A stretch of DNA of 64,000 bases. Origin: Planctomycetota bacterium. Its GTDB lineage: Bacteria; Planctomycetota; UBA1135; GCA-002686595. The notes below the pieces were generated by a model. The model was not told where the DNA came from and searched no databases. It saw only the letters and a program-made list of their open reading frames with translations. The position numbers were made by a program, and so were the translations under genes. Each line of letters begins with the position of its first letter. Within the stretch, counting starts at the first letter, position 1. Of the stretch, positions 20,362-28,123 are shown piece by piece. The stretch covers positions 1 to 64,000 of the forward strand of contig JACRIN010000092.1 in NCBI GenBank assembly GCA_016220085.1, given 5' to 3'.

Positions 20362-20416
20362 CTGCCAGTTCGGCAGACACGTTCGGATCGACCTCGGACG
20401 CCTGCCCGGTTGGCAG
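20362..20416. promoter_or_regulatory. Pair of CTGCC-N5-GGCAG inverted repeats upstream of dnaK
   Basis: Two copies of the same dyad lie at 20362-20376 (spacer AGTTC) and 20402-20416 (spacer CGGTT), exactly 40 bp apart. A weaker relative (GTGCCAGTTCCGGA) is near 20292. The dyads lie upstream of dnaK and just past the end of the M61 peptidase gene. They do not match CIRCE or HAIR. The phased repetition suggests binding of a dimeric regulator; this is an inference. Confidence 0.4.
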
Positions 20417-20432
20417 CGCCACTGCCGACCGT

Positions 20433-22247
20433 CTAGACGCCCGACCGCGGCCCGCAGTCGGCGCCGCCGACCGGGCGGAACGACGGGACCTCGCGCGGGT
20501 CCACGCAGGGCAAGTACTCGAGCTTGCGCGCGGTCGCGCCGTCGAGCACGGTGAGCTCGACCGGCCGACCGGCGTCGCCGAACGACACGCTCCACCCGCC
20601 GAGCCGATCGCCTTCGCGCAGCCCGGCGCGCTCCGCCGCGGAGCCCGCGCGAAGTCCGGTGACCACGTTCCCCGTGCGCGTTGCCTCGAAGTCGAAGCCG
20701 AGGTCGAACACGCCGCTCTGCGCGACCGCGTGCGTCATGCACGGCTCGAACCAATCGGCGCGCGGAGGGAGCAACTTGCCGTCCTGGGCGACCGCTCGAA
20801 GGAGCTCGGCGGTCTCCGGGCCGGCGACCGCCGCGATCGACGCGAAGAGCTCGTCGCGCGTGAACGGCCGCCCGCGCTCGCGCGCGCCGCGAAACTCGGC
20901 GCGAATCCAGTCGTCGATCGTGCGCGCGCCAGCGCTCGCGCGCCGGATCGCCCAATCGAGTTCGATCGCGAGCGCGTCGCCGCGCTGATAGGGCAACATC
21001 GAGACCGCGGAGTCGTTCCAAAAGTCCTCGCGAATGCGCTCGGCCGGCGCTTCGCGCACCGCGGAACCGTAGTAGCCCGCGAGCTTCTCGTTCAGGTTCG
21101 CCGCGAAGTCCTCCGGCCCGTAGAGACCGGCGCGATGGAGCAACCGGCGAGTGAAGTAGTCGGTGAAACCCTCGGTGAACCAGTACGAGAGCTCCTCGGG
21201 AGCTTCCGGCGTGATCGCGCCGCCGCACCAGTGGTGGAACATCTCGTGGGCGAGCACGTGCAGCACCCGTTTCGCGTCCGCATTGCCCGCGTTGCCCGCG
21301 TCGCCCGACTTGCTCGCGGCGCTTGCCTTGCTCGCTTCGCTCGGGGCGAGCGGTGCGCCCGGTGACACGAACATCGCGAACGAATCGTGCAGCCCGGTCC
21401 CGCCGATCGATTGGGATCCGCCCTCGTCAGGCCCCGCCTCGACCAAGCTGATCAAGTAGTGCGGGTAGTCCCAGTCGTCGAAGAACGCGCGCTCGGTCTC
21501 GACGATCCTCGCCGCGACGTCGGCGAACTCGGCGGCGGGCGTCGGCCAGCGCTTGCCGTGCACGGCGACGTCGACGGGCTCGCCGCGGACCTCGCGGCGC
21601 TCGAGCGCGAACTCGCCGGCGAGGTAGACCGCGTGCTGCAGGTCGTCGAGGCGCGCGACGAATTCGAGCTCGCGCTCGCCGCAGCCGAACGAAGTCGCGA
21701 CGTTCTCGCCGGGCCGATCGAAACCGCGCCACTGGAGCCGAACGCGCACGTCGCGCTCGCGCGGCAGCGAACTCGGCGTCAACAGCGCGCGACCGCCGAG
21801 CACGTGGAAGAGCTCCGGCGAGACGATCGGTCGGTAGTGGTCGGTGTGCACCTTGCTCGCCAGGTGCTCGGTCGGCGCGAGCGTGTACCGCACGCTCTGC
21901 AGTCCCTCTCGGTCGGCGTGGACGACCCACGCGTTGGGCGCCTTCTGCGCGAGCGCGAGCGGGCGTCCGCCCCCGTCTTCGGCGGAGAGCGTCCCGAGAT
22001 CGGAATCGGGCGCGTCGTTGCCGCCCCAGCTCACGGGCAGCGTCCATTCTGTGTCACCGGCGGCGCCGCGCGCGCTCGCGCTGATGCGCACGCCGTCCGG
22101 CACGCGCTCGAACTCGTACACGAGCTCCACCGGCCCGCGCGAAGCGTCCGCGCGCGGACCGTGGCACGCGAACAGCCCGAACCACGCGGCGACGAAGATC
22201 GGCGAGACCAGCAGCCAGGGGACGAGCACGGCGATGCGTTTCGACAT
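20433..22247 (-). CDS. M61-type glycyl-aminopeptidase-like metalloprotease with PDZ domain
   Basis: This is a 604-residue exported or membrane-anchored peptidase. An N-terminal hydrophobic segment (IAVLVPWLLVSPIFVAAWFG) acts as signal or anchor, and the Cys in FACHG might be lipidated. The zinc motif HEMFHHW gives His334 and His338. The third ligand Glu359 lies in TEGFTDYF, the spacing and context of the M1/M61 clan. A C-terminal PDZ-like module spans about residues 510-580 (VVTGLRAGSAAERAGLREGD). Immediately before the zinc motif is a low-complexity Ala/Ser/Lys/Gly insert (SEASKASAASKSGDAGNAGN) that is not expected in the catalytic fold. Substrate is unknown. Its stop lies only 190 bp from the dnaK start. 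Confidence 0.85.
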   Translation of the reverse strand: MSKRIAVLVPWLLVSPIFVAAWFGLFACHGPRADASRGPVELVYEFERVPDGVRISASARGAAGDTEWTLPVSWGGNDAPDSDLGTLSAEDGGGRPLALAQKAPNAWVVHADREGLQSVRYTLAPTEHLASKVHTDHYRPIVSPELFHVLGGRALLTPSSLPRERDVRVRLQWRGFDRPGENVATSFGCGERELEFVARLDDLQHAVYLAGEFALERREVRGEPVDVAVHGKRWPTPAAEFADVAARIVETERAFFDDWDYPHYLISLVEAGPDEGGSQSIGGTGLHDSFAMFVSPGAPLAPSEASKASAASKSGDAGNAGNADAKRVLHVLAHEMFHHWCGGAITPEAPEELSYWFTEGFTDYFTRRLLHRAGLYGPEDFAANLNEKLAGYYGSAVREAPAERIREDFWNDSAVSMLPYQRGDALAIELDWAIRRASAGARTIDDWIRAEFRGARERGRPFTRDELFASIAAVAGPETAELLRAVAQDGKLLPPRADWFEPCMTHAVAQSGVFDLGFDFEATRTGNVVTGLRAGSAAERAGLREGDRLGGWSVSFGDAGRPVELTVLDGATARKLEYLPCVDPREVPSFRPVGGADCGPRSGV

Positions 22248-22288
22248 GGGACGCGACTACGGCGGCGATCTCGCCGCCGTTGGCGGGA

Positions 22289-23662
22289 TCAGTACAACCC
22301 GTACTGCTTGATCTTGCGGTAGAGGGTGCGCTCCCCCATGCCGAGGATCTTCGCGGTCTTCTCGCGGTTGCCGCCGGTCAGGTGCAAGTTCGCTTCGATC
22401 AGCGCTCGCTCGACATCCGCGAGCGAACGACCGGCGAGCTCGAGCCCGCCCCCGCGCGCCGTGGGCTTCGTGTCGAGGCGCAGGTGATCGGGGATGTCCT
22501 CGACGGTCAGCATCTCGCCGTGGGCGAGCAACACCATGTTCTCGATCGCGTTGCGCAGCTCACGGACGTTGCCGGGCCACGGATGGCGCGAGAGCGCGGT
22601 GCGCGCCTCGGGCGTGATGCCGCGGACGGCGCGGCCGTGGTGCTCCGCGAGCTCGACGACGAAGTGGTCGACAAGCAACGGGATGTCGCCGCTGCGATCA
22701 CGCAGAGGCGGCAGTTCGATCGTGACCACCTGGAGGCGGAAGAGCAGGTCCTCGCGGAACTTGCTCTCCTTCGCCATGCCGCGCAGATCGCGATTGGTCG
22801 CCGCGATCAGGCGGATGTCGACCTTGCGCGGCGTGTTGCCGCCGACCGGGACGACCTCGCGACTCTCGAGTACCCGCAAGAGCTTCGCCTGAGTCAAGAG
22901 CGGCATGTCGCCGACCTCGTCGAGGAACAGCGTTCCACCATCCGCATACACGATCTGGCCTTCCTTGTGCCCGATCGCGCCGGTGAACGCGCCCTTGACG
23001 TGCCCGAAGAGCTCGGATTCGATCAGACCCTCCGAGAGCGCCGCGCAATTGACCGCGACGAACCGCGCGTCCTTGCGCGGCGAGTTCTCGTGCAGCGCGC
23101 GGGCGACGAGCTCCTTGCCGGTGCCGCTCTCGCCGAGGATCAGGACGGTCGCGTTGGTCGGACTGACCTGGCGCAGCATGTCGAACACGCGCTGCATCTC
23201 GCGCGAGGATCCGAGGATGCCCTCGAAGCCGAAGCGTTTGTCGAGCTGACGACGCAGCTCCAAGTTCGCGCGGCGCAGTCGCGTCGTGTCGATCGCGCGC
23301 TCGAGCCGCGTGCGCAGCTCGGCGATGTTGACGGGCTTGAGCAGGTAGTCCGACGCGCCGAGCCGCATCGCATCGACCGCGTTCTCGACCGAGCCGTGCC
23401 CGGTGATCATGATCACGGCGCTGTCCGGCTGGAGTCGACGCGCTTCCTTGAGCACGTCGAGCCCCGACCGGTCGCGCATCACCAGGTCGGTCAGGATCGC
23501 CTCGAAGCTCTGCTCGCTCGCGCGCCCGATGCCGCGCTCGCCGGAGTGCTCGATCGCGCACTCGTAGCCGTCGATCTCGAGGCCGTCGGCGACCGCTTCG
23601 GCGTGCGCCTCGTCGTCGTCGATGATCAGCACGCGCGCCTTCGGCAGGGTCACGGCGGTCAT
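22289..23662 (-). CDS. NtrC-family sigma54-dependent response regulator
   Basis: This is a 457-residue activator. An N-terminal receiver domain has RVLIIDDDEAHAE, the phospho-acceptor Asp59 in LTDLVMRD, and the MITGHG and KPVN switch residues. The AAA+ domain has Walker A GESGTGKE (about residue 175), the sigma54-contacting loop GAFTGA (about 226) and GGTLFLDEVGDM. The C-terminal Fis-type helix-turn-helix (EKTAKILGMGERTLYRKIKQ) binds DNA. It would convert a phosphorylation signal into open-complex formation at sigma54 promoters. The ATG at 23662 overlaps the stop of the upstream histidine kinase (ATGA), so the two are a coupled pair. Target genes cannot be told from this window. Confidence 0.95.
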   Translation of the reverse strand: MTAVTLPKARVLIIDDDEAHAEAVADGLEIDGYECAIEHSGERGIGRASEQSFEAILTDLVMRDRSGLDVLKEARRLQPDSAVIMITGHGSVENAVDAMRLGASDYLLKPVNIAELRTRLERAIDTTRLRRANLELRRQLDKRFGFEGILGSSREMQRVFDMLRQVSPTNATVLILGESGTGKELVARALHENSPRKDARFVAVNCAALSEGLIESELFGHVKGAFTGAIGHKEGQIVYADGGTLFLDEVGDMPLLTQAKLLRVLESREVVPVGGNTPRKVDIRLIAATNRDLRGMAKESKFREDLLFRLQVVTIELPPLRDRSGDIPLLVDHFVVELAEHHGRAVRGITPEARTALSRHPWPGNVRELRNAIENMVLLAHGEMLTVEDIPDHLRLDTKPTARGGGLELAGRSLADVERALIEANLHLTGGNREKTAKILGMGERTLYRKIKQYGLY

Positions 23663-24456
23663 GCGTCGTCCTCCGCGCGTCCGTCGCGCGGCGTGCTGGT
23701 CAGCTCGACGATCAGCGGCAGGAAGAGGCTGAAACTGGTGCCGCGGCCTTGCTCGGAGATCACCGAGATCGTCCCGCCGTGCAGCTCGACGATTCGCCTC
23801 GACATCGACAGGCCGAGCCCCATCCCGCCCTTCTTCGACGAGAAGTACTCGTCGAAGCAGTGCTCGAGTTGCTCCTGCGTCATCCCGATGCCGGTGTCGG
23901 TGACCGAGAGCTCGGCCCAATTGCCTTCGCGCCGCAGCCGGACCAGGAGCTCGCCGCCGCCGGGCATCGCCTGGCGTGCGTTGACGAACAGATTGATCAC
24001 CGCCTGCTTGATCGCGGTCTCGTCGAGCATCACGAGCGGCAGTCCCGAGGAGATGTCGACGTGGTGGCGGATGCCCTGAACCGTGTCCTCGGGTTCGACG
24101 AATTCGAGCAGGTCGCGCACGACCGCGGCGAGATCGGTCGGCCGCCGATTGATCTCGCCGCCGCGGGCGTAGTGCAGGAACTGATTGACGATGTTCTCGA
24201 GGCGCTGGACCTCGCGCTGCAGCGTCTTCACCCGGCGCAACGATCGTTGCTCGCGCGGGGTGGGCTCGCCCGCGCTGCGCGCCCACTCCTCGTCCAGCAA
24301 CGCCAGATTGATCGCCATCGTCGAGAGCGGGTTCTTGATCTCGTGCGCCAGACCGCCCGCGAGCCGTGAGAGGAACAGCACTTGTTCCTCTTGCGATCGC
24401 GGCCGCGGACCGCGCGGCGGTTCCGCCGCCCGAGGTTGAAGCTCTTCCTGCGCCAT
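23659..24456 (-). CDS. Soluble sensor-less histidine kinase, partner of the NtrC-type regulator
   Basis: This is a 265-residue kinase consisting of only a HisKA dimerisation domain and an HATPase domain. The phospho-accepting His38 lies in GLAHEIKNPLST. The N box (INLFVNARQAM), G1 box (VTDTGIGM), F box and G2 box (GMGLGLSMSRRI) follow in order. There is no membrane span and no PAS or GAF domain; only a 25-residue charged N-terminus precedes HisKA. Sensing must therefore come through a partner protein or a metabolite acting on the catalytic core, as inferred for similar ZraS/NtrB-like proteins. It is divergently placed to the YrdC gene across 82 bp, and its stop overlaps the regulator's start. 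Confidence 0.93.
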   Translation of the reverse strand: MAQEELQPRAAEPPRGPRPRSQEEQVLFLSRLAGGLAHEIKNPLSTMAINLALLDEEWARSAGEPTPREQRSLRRVKTLQREVQRLENIVNQFLHYARGGEINRRPTDLAAVVRDLLEFVEPEDTVQGIRHHVDISSGLPLVMLDETAIKQAVINLFVNARQAMPGGGELLVRLRREGNWAELSVTDTGIGMTQEQLEHCFDEYFSSKKGGMGLGLSMSRRIVELHGGTISVISEQGRGTSFSLFLPLIVELTSTPRDGRAEDDA

Positions 24457-24538
24457 GCTGATCGGGGTGTAGCGCCCTTTAGGTTGGATGTCGAGGCGGA
24501 TAGGCTAGCAGCGTGCGACTGCCCAATGGAAGGCGCCC

Positions 24539-25024
24539 TTGAGCGCAGCGGTCGAGACCGTCGCGTTCGGCTCGGGCTCTCCGCCGTCTCGCGCGCTGCG
24601 CAAGCGCGTCACCTCGCTGCTCGCCGCCGGCGAGCTCGTCGCGCTGCCGACCGAGACCGTGTACGGCATCTTCGCGCGCGCGGATCGACCGGAAGCGCTC
24701 GAACGGCTGCGCAACGTCAAGCACCGGCCGGAAGAGAAAGTCTTCACGTGGCACGTCGGCGACGCTCGCGCGCTCGCGCGCTTCCCGCACCTCTGGCACA
24801 GCGCGCGCCGACTCGCCGAGAAGTACTGGCCGGGGCCTTTGACGCTCGTGCTGCACGGCGTGCCGCACGGGCTCGAGCTCGCGTCGGCCGGGGGGTGGAC
24901 CGGTGTGCGGCTGCCGGCGTTCGCACCGACGGCGAAGCTGCTCGCCGACCTCGATTTCCCGGTCGTCGGTTCGAGCGCGAATCGCCCCGCCGGCGCGGCC
25001 CTGGTCGACGCCGCGGCGATCTAG
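24539..25024 (+). CDS. Sua5/YrdC/YwlC threonylcarbamoyl-AMP synthase domain, ended by in-frame TAG
   Basis: YrdC-family proteins make threonylcarbamoyl-AMP for the t6A tRNA modification. The 161-residue product, from a TTG start, has LVALPTETVYGIFA and the Lys-x-Arg nucleotide-binding motif (NVKHRPEEK). YWPGPLTLVL and VVGSSANRPAG follow. It stops at TAG 25022-25024, before the last strands of the domain. The missing C-terminal part is present directly after the stop in the same frame (FAGELALVLDGG, then EGSVVLKL and LLRPGIIDLG). The reading frame is therefore a full-length YrdC to phosphatase fusion interrupted by one nonsense codon. Whether the truncated form works, whether the stop is suppressed, or whether it is a sequence error is open. 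Confidence 0.85.
   Translation: MSAAVETVAFGSGSPPSRALRKRVTSLLAAGELVALPTETVYGIFARADRPEALERLRNVKHRPEEKVFTWHVGDARALARFPHLWHSARRLAEKYWPGPLTLVLHGVPHGLELASAGGWTGVRLPAFAPTAKLLADLDFPVVGSSANRPAGAALVDAAAI
25022..25024 (+). other. Single in-frame amber stop splitting a YrdC-phosphatase fusion
   Basis: TAG follows GCGGCGATC in frame with both flanking conserved parts. One base change from GAG, CAG or AAG would explain it, and a charged residue is expected there. No start codon with a ribosome site follows closely; the first in-frame GTG is 25052. Confidence 0.85.
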
Positions 25025-25051
25025 AGCGAGTTCGCCGGCGAGCTCGCGCTC

Positions 25052-25636
25052 GTGCTCGACGGCGGCGAGCCGGCGCTCAAGGAAGGCTCGGTCGTCTTGA
25101 AGCTCGGGCCGGGCTCGTTCGAGCTCTTGCGGCCGGGCATCATCGACCTCGGCGCGCTGCGGCGCACCGCGGGACTGCGCGTCGGCTTCGTCTGCACCGG
25201 CAACACGTGCCGCAGCCCGATGGCGGAGGTGCTCGCGAGCGCCGAGCTCGCGCGCAAGCTCTCGGTCCCGGTCGCGCGGGTCGGCGAGTTCGGTTTCGAG
25301 CTCCGCTCGATGGGCGTGTTCGCGCACCCCGGCGCGGCAGCTTCGCGCGAGGCGGTCGAGGTCATGGCGGACGCGGGCCTCGATCTCTCGGCACACCGCT
25401 CGACGCCGCTCGATCCGGAGGTCGTCGGCGAGCTCGAGCGCGTCTACGCGCTGACCCAAGGCCACCTCGAAGCCTTGCGCGCCGCCGTCGCGCCGTCGGT
25501 CGCGAAGCGCTGCACGCTGCTCGATCCCGAGGGCCGCGACATCCCCGACCCGATCGGCGGCACGCGCGAGGACTACGAGCGTTGCGCGGCGGCGATCCAA
25601 AGCGCGCTCGAAGTGCGCGTCGACGAGTGGGTCTGA
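25052..25636 (+). CDS. Low-molecular-weight phosphatase domain, YwlE-like, in frame with the interrupted YrdC part
   Basis: The segment holds the last YrdC strands followed by a complete LMW protein phosphatase domain. The phosphate loop VCTGNTCRSPMAE carries the CX5R active site, with Cys codon at 25193. The general-acid loop is IPDPIGGT, and the C-terminal helix follows. The residue after Asn in the loop is Thr. In B. subtilis YwlE that Thr gives protein-arginine phosphatase specificity; ordinary tyrosine phosphatases have Ile. YwlC (YrdC) and YwlE are neighbours in B. subtilis, which fits their fusion here. GTG 25052 is a possible restart, but no Shine-Dalgarno precedes it. If the upstream TAG is read through, the protein would be about 365 residues. 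Confidence 0.82.
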   Translation: MLDGGEPALKEGSVVLKLGPGSFELLRPGIIDLGALRRTAGLRVGFVCTGNTCRSPMAEVLASAELARKLSVPVARVGEFGFELRSMGVFAHPGAAASREAVEVMADAGLDLSAHRSTPLDPEVVGELERVYALTQGHLEALRAAVAPSVAKRCTLLDPEGRDIPDPIGGTREDYERCAAAIQSALEVRVDEWV

Positions 25637-25652
25637 GCACCCGCCGACCGAC

Positions 25653-26468
25653 TCAACGCCAGCGTTCGCGGAGCTCGTCTTCCCAATAGATGCCGGACGT
25701 CGCAGCGTCCAGCGAGCCGTCGATGTGCCAGCCCTTCCACGGTCCGGATTGCTTGCCCTCGCGCAGCTCGCCGGCCGCGCGACGGATGCCGTGCTCGTAC
25801 CAAAACTCCCACCAACCGAACGGCTCGCCGTCGACGAACGAGCCCTCCGCGCGCTTCGAACCGTTGTCGTGCCACACGATCCACAGACCGGTGCGCTCGC
25901 CGCCGAGGAAGAGCCCGCGCGTCTCCAGCGCTCCATTCTTGTGGTACGTCTCCCACGGACCCTCGCGTAGGTCGCGTCGGAACGCGCCGCGTGCGGCGAG
26001 CACGCCGTTCGCGTGCGTGAAGTTCCATTCGCCCTCGCGCAGTCCGTCGAGCCACGTTCCGCGCGCCGCCTCGCGGCCATTGCGGTGGCGCTCGAGCCAA
26101 AGTCCCTGACGGACGCCGTGCTCGTACGCGCCGCGCGCCGAGAGCTCGCCGTTGTCGTGCCAGCTTTCCCAGACCCCGACGCGCCGGCCGCCGACGTAGC
26201 GACCGCGCTCCGCGAACTCGCCGCTCTCGTGGCGCGAGACCCACTCGCCGTGCTCGCGATCGTGCTGGAACTCCCCTTCGGCGAGTTTGACGCGCCCGTC
26301 GGAACTCCAGCGCGTGTGCCATCCGTGCCGCGCGCCACGCACGAACTCCTGCTCGAGCGTCTTGCGTCCGTGGTCGTTCCAGAACACCCACGCGCCGTCG
26401 CGCAAGCCCTGGTCGAGCGAGCCCTCGGCGGACTTCTTGCCGTTCGCGTGACGATCCGTGTGGCGCAT
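25653..26468 (-). CDS. MORN_2 (YwqK-like) repeat protein, cytoplasmic
   Basis: This is a 271-residue protein built almost wholly of about ten MORN_2 repeats of the form G-x-W-x-x-x-x-x-N-G-x-x-x-x-x-G-x-x-x-x-G. Examples are GEWVSRHESGEFAERGRYVG and GLWIVWHDNGSKRAEGSFVD. Such repeats form extended beta-sheets. The family name YwqK-type antitoxin comes from one subset, but no toxin gene is next to it. No signal peptide is visible from the chosen ATG at 26468. The frame extends upstream without an obvious better start and without a strong ribosome site, so the start is uncertain. It lies 59 bp after another MORN_2 protein and converges with the phosphatase gene across 16 bp. Confidence 0.8.
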   Translation of the reverse strand: MRHTDRHANGKKSAEGSLDQGLRDGAWVFWNDHGRKTLEQEFVRGARHGWHTRWSSDGRVKLAEGEFQHDREHGEWVSRHESGEFAERGRYVGGRRVGVWESWHDNGELSARGAYEHGVRQGLWLERHRNGREAARGTWLDGLREGEWNFTHANGVLAARGAFRRDLREGPWETYHKNGALETRGLFLGGERTGLWIVWHDNGSKRAEGSFVDGEPFGWWEFWYEHGIRRAAGELREGKQSGPWKGWHIDGSLDAATSGIYWEDELRERWR

Positions 26469-26527
26469 GCTGATCGATCGCGGCGTCTTGGACTTCGAGG
26501 CGCGGCGGCCTTCGCGCGCGCCGACGC

Positions 26528-27472
26528 TCAGTCGCCGATGCGCTTGTCGTTCTCGTAGACGCCGGACCACGCGGCGTTGACCGAGCCATCGGCGTTCCAG
26601 AAGGTCCACCGGCCGTTGCGCTTGCCGGCCTTCATTTCGCCTTCCACCTGCGGCTTGCCGTCCTCGAACCACGCCGCCGAGCGACCGTTCGGAACGCCGC
26701 CGATGTAGCCGTTCTCCGACTTCTTCACGCCCGAGAGGTACCACTCGGTGCGCACGCCCTCGGACTTGCCGGCCTTGTAGTGGACCTCGACCAGGCGCTC
26801 GCCGGTCGGCGCGAACTCGCGGGAAACCCCGTCGATCAACCCGTCGCGATACGTCTCCTCCATCGTCTTCTGGCCCGCGGCGTTGCGCGTGATCCAGAGC
26901 CCGTGCTTCGCGCCGAGCTTGTACGCACCCTCCGAGAGCACCGCGCCCGCGTTGTCGTACTCCTTCCAGACACCGTCTTCCTTGCCGTCGACGTACTGGC
27001 CCTCGACGGACTTGAGCCCGGGCCCGAACCGATAGTCCTCGAAGCGTCCGTGCAGCGCGCCATCCTTGTACGACTCGATGCGCTTCACCTCGCCTTCGTA
27101 CCAATACGTGTTGTGCCTGCCGTGGCGCACGCCGCGCTTGTACTCGCTCTCGTCCTTCAGCTTGCCGTTGATGTAGTAGTCGAGGACGAGCCCCTCCCAC
27201 CGTCCGTCGACCGCGCGCCCGGTGCGAGAGATCTGCGCGTTCGGATGCCACGACTGGAAGAGCCCGTGGTTGACGACGCCGTCCTTGTCGCGGCGGACCT
27301 CGCGACGCAGCTTCGGCGTGCCGTCGGCGTAGCGCTCCTCGATGACCTCGACCTTGCCGACCTCGACCTTGCCGGCGTCCTGCACCATCGCGGCGGCCAC
27401 ATGGAGCTCCGGCGGAGCGACGGGAACGACGACGAGCAGCAGCAGGACGTGGATCGACATGATTGGAAGCAT
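26528..27472 (-). CDS. Secreted MORN_2 repeat protein
   Basis: This is a 314-residue protein with an N-terminal signal peptide (LPIMSIHVLLLLVVVPVAP, likely cleaved after HVAAA) and about eleven MORN_2 repeats. Examples are GRHNTYWYEGEVKRIESYKD and GRWTFWNADGSVNAAWSGVY. The last motif (FWNADGSVN) is nearly identical in the lipoprotein at 48.7-49.9 kb. The start is either ATG 27472 or ATG 27460, since GGAG lies next to the first and 13 bp from the second. It is upstream of the cytoplasmic MORN_2 gene on the same strand and 96 bp after the DUF3501 stop. Function is unknown; a cell-envelope scaffold or binding role is only an inference. Confidence 0.82.
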   Translation of the reverse strand: MLPIMSIHVLLLLVVVPVAPPELHVAAAMVQDAGKVEVGKVEVIEERYADGTPKLRREVRRDKDGVVNHGLFQSWHPNAQISRTGRAVDGRWEGLVLDYYINGKLKDESEYKRGVRHGRHNTYWYEGEVKRIESYKDGALHGRFEDYRFGPGLKSVEGQYVDGKEDGVWKEYDNAGAVLSEGAYKLGAKHGLWITRNAAGQKTMEETYRDGLIDGVSREFAPTGERLVEVHYKAGKSEGVRTEWYLSGVKKSENGYIGGVPNGRSAAWFEDGKPQVEGEMKAGKRNGRWTFWNADGSVNAAWSGVYENDKRIGD

Positions 27473-27568
27473 ACTCCGTCGCCGCACGGCGCCGCGGGGG
27501 TCGTACGGCCGCCGAACCGGCCCGTTGGAGGCGTTCGCGGCGCCGGGCGCGGCCTCCACGGGCGCACG

Positions 27569-28123
27569 TCAGCTCGCCAGATCGCGATAGAGCGCGGCGC
27601 GGGTCGCGGGCTCGAGGCGGGTCTCGTGGTCGAGGTCCGACAGATCGACTCCCACCGCGAGCGGCACCGCGCCGTGGACGTCGAACTTGAAGTACTGCAC
27701 CGACGAGAGCCGGGTGTCGCCGACCTGACGGGGATCGAAGCGCGCGCGCACCTTGGCGCCGTCCTCGCTGCGCAAGTAGACGTGCTCCGGCAGGTCGAGC
27801 CAACGCGAGAGCTTGTCCTTGCGTTCGTCGGGATCGTCGATCTCGATCAGCAGCGTGCACCCGAGCTCGCCGTCGCCGCCGAGCAACTCGTTGTACGTGT
27901 CGATCTCGTGGCGGATGTCCGCTTCCTTGACGATGCGCTCGACGCGGATGATCTCCTGCATCTGGTAGCGCACGGTCTCCGCGTTCTCGAAGAGGAACGT
28001 GAGCACGCCGCCGACGTGCACGCGCCGCACGCGCTTCTCCTCCAGGATTCGCGCGCGGAACGCCTCGCGCTGCTCTTCGTACGTGACGTAGTCGAGGATC
28101 TGATCGCGGGTGACGGGCTTCAT
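27569..28123 (-). CDS. DUF3501 family protein
   Basis: This is a 184-residue protein that matches the DUF3501 family along its length. Landmarks are MKPVTRDQILDYVTYEEQR, ILEEKRVRRVHVG, LTFLFENAETVRYQMQEIIR and HEIDTYNELLGG. The family has no established biochemical activity. Elsewhere it is often beside rubrerythrin or Fe-S protein genes, but here neither is present. I chose the ATG at 28123 because the 43 residues before it in the open frame are Arg/Ala-rich and non-conserved. A possible structured leader RNA lies about 190 bp upstream on the same strand. It is followed by the two MORN_2 genes. Confidence 0.85.
   Translation of the reverse strand: MKPVTRDQILDYVTYEEQREAFRARILEEKRVRRVHVGGVLTFLFENAETVRYQMQEIIRVERIVKEADIRHEIDTYNELLGGDGELGCTLLIEIDDPDERKDKLSRWLDLPEHVYLRSEDGAKVRARFDPRQVGDTRLSSVQYFKFDVHGAVPLAVGVDLSDLDHETRLEPATRAALYRDLAS

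Noticed and set aside
20243..20432. CIRCE or HAIR heat-shock element before dnaK
   Set aside because: Neither TTAGCACTC-N9-GAGTGCTAA nor CTTGAGT-N7-ACTCAAG is present; the dyads there have a different sequence.
25653..27472. Toxin-antitoxin system based on YwqK-type repeats
   Set aside because: No candidate toxin gene adjoins the repeat proteins, and one has a signal peptide; the label derives from a family name only.
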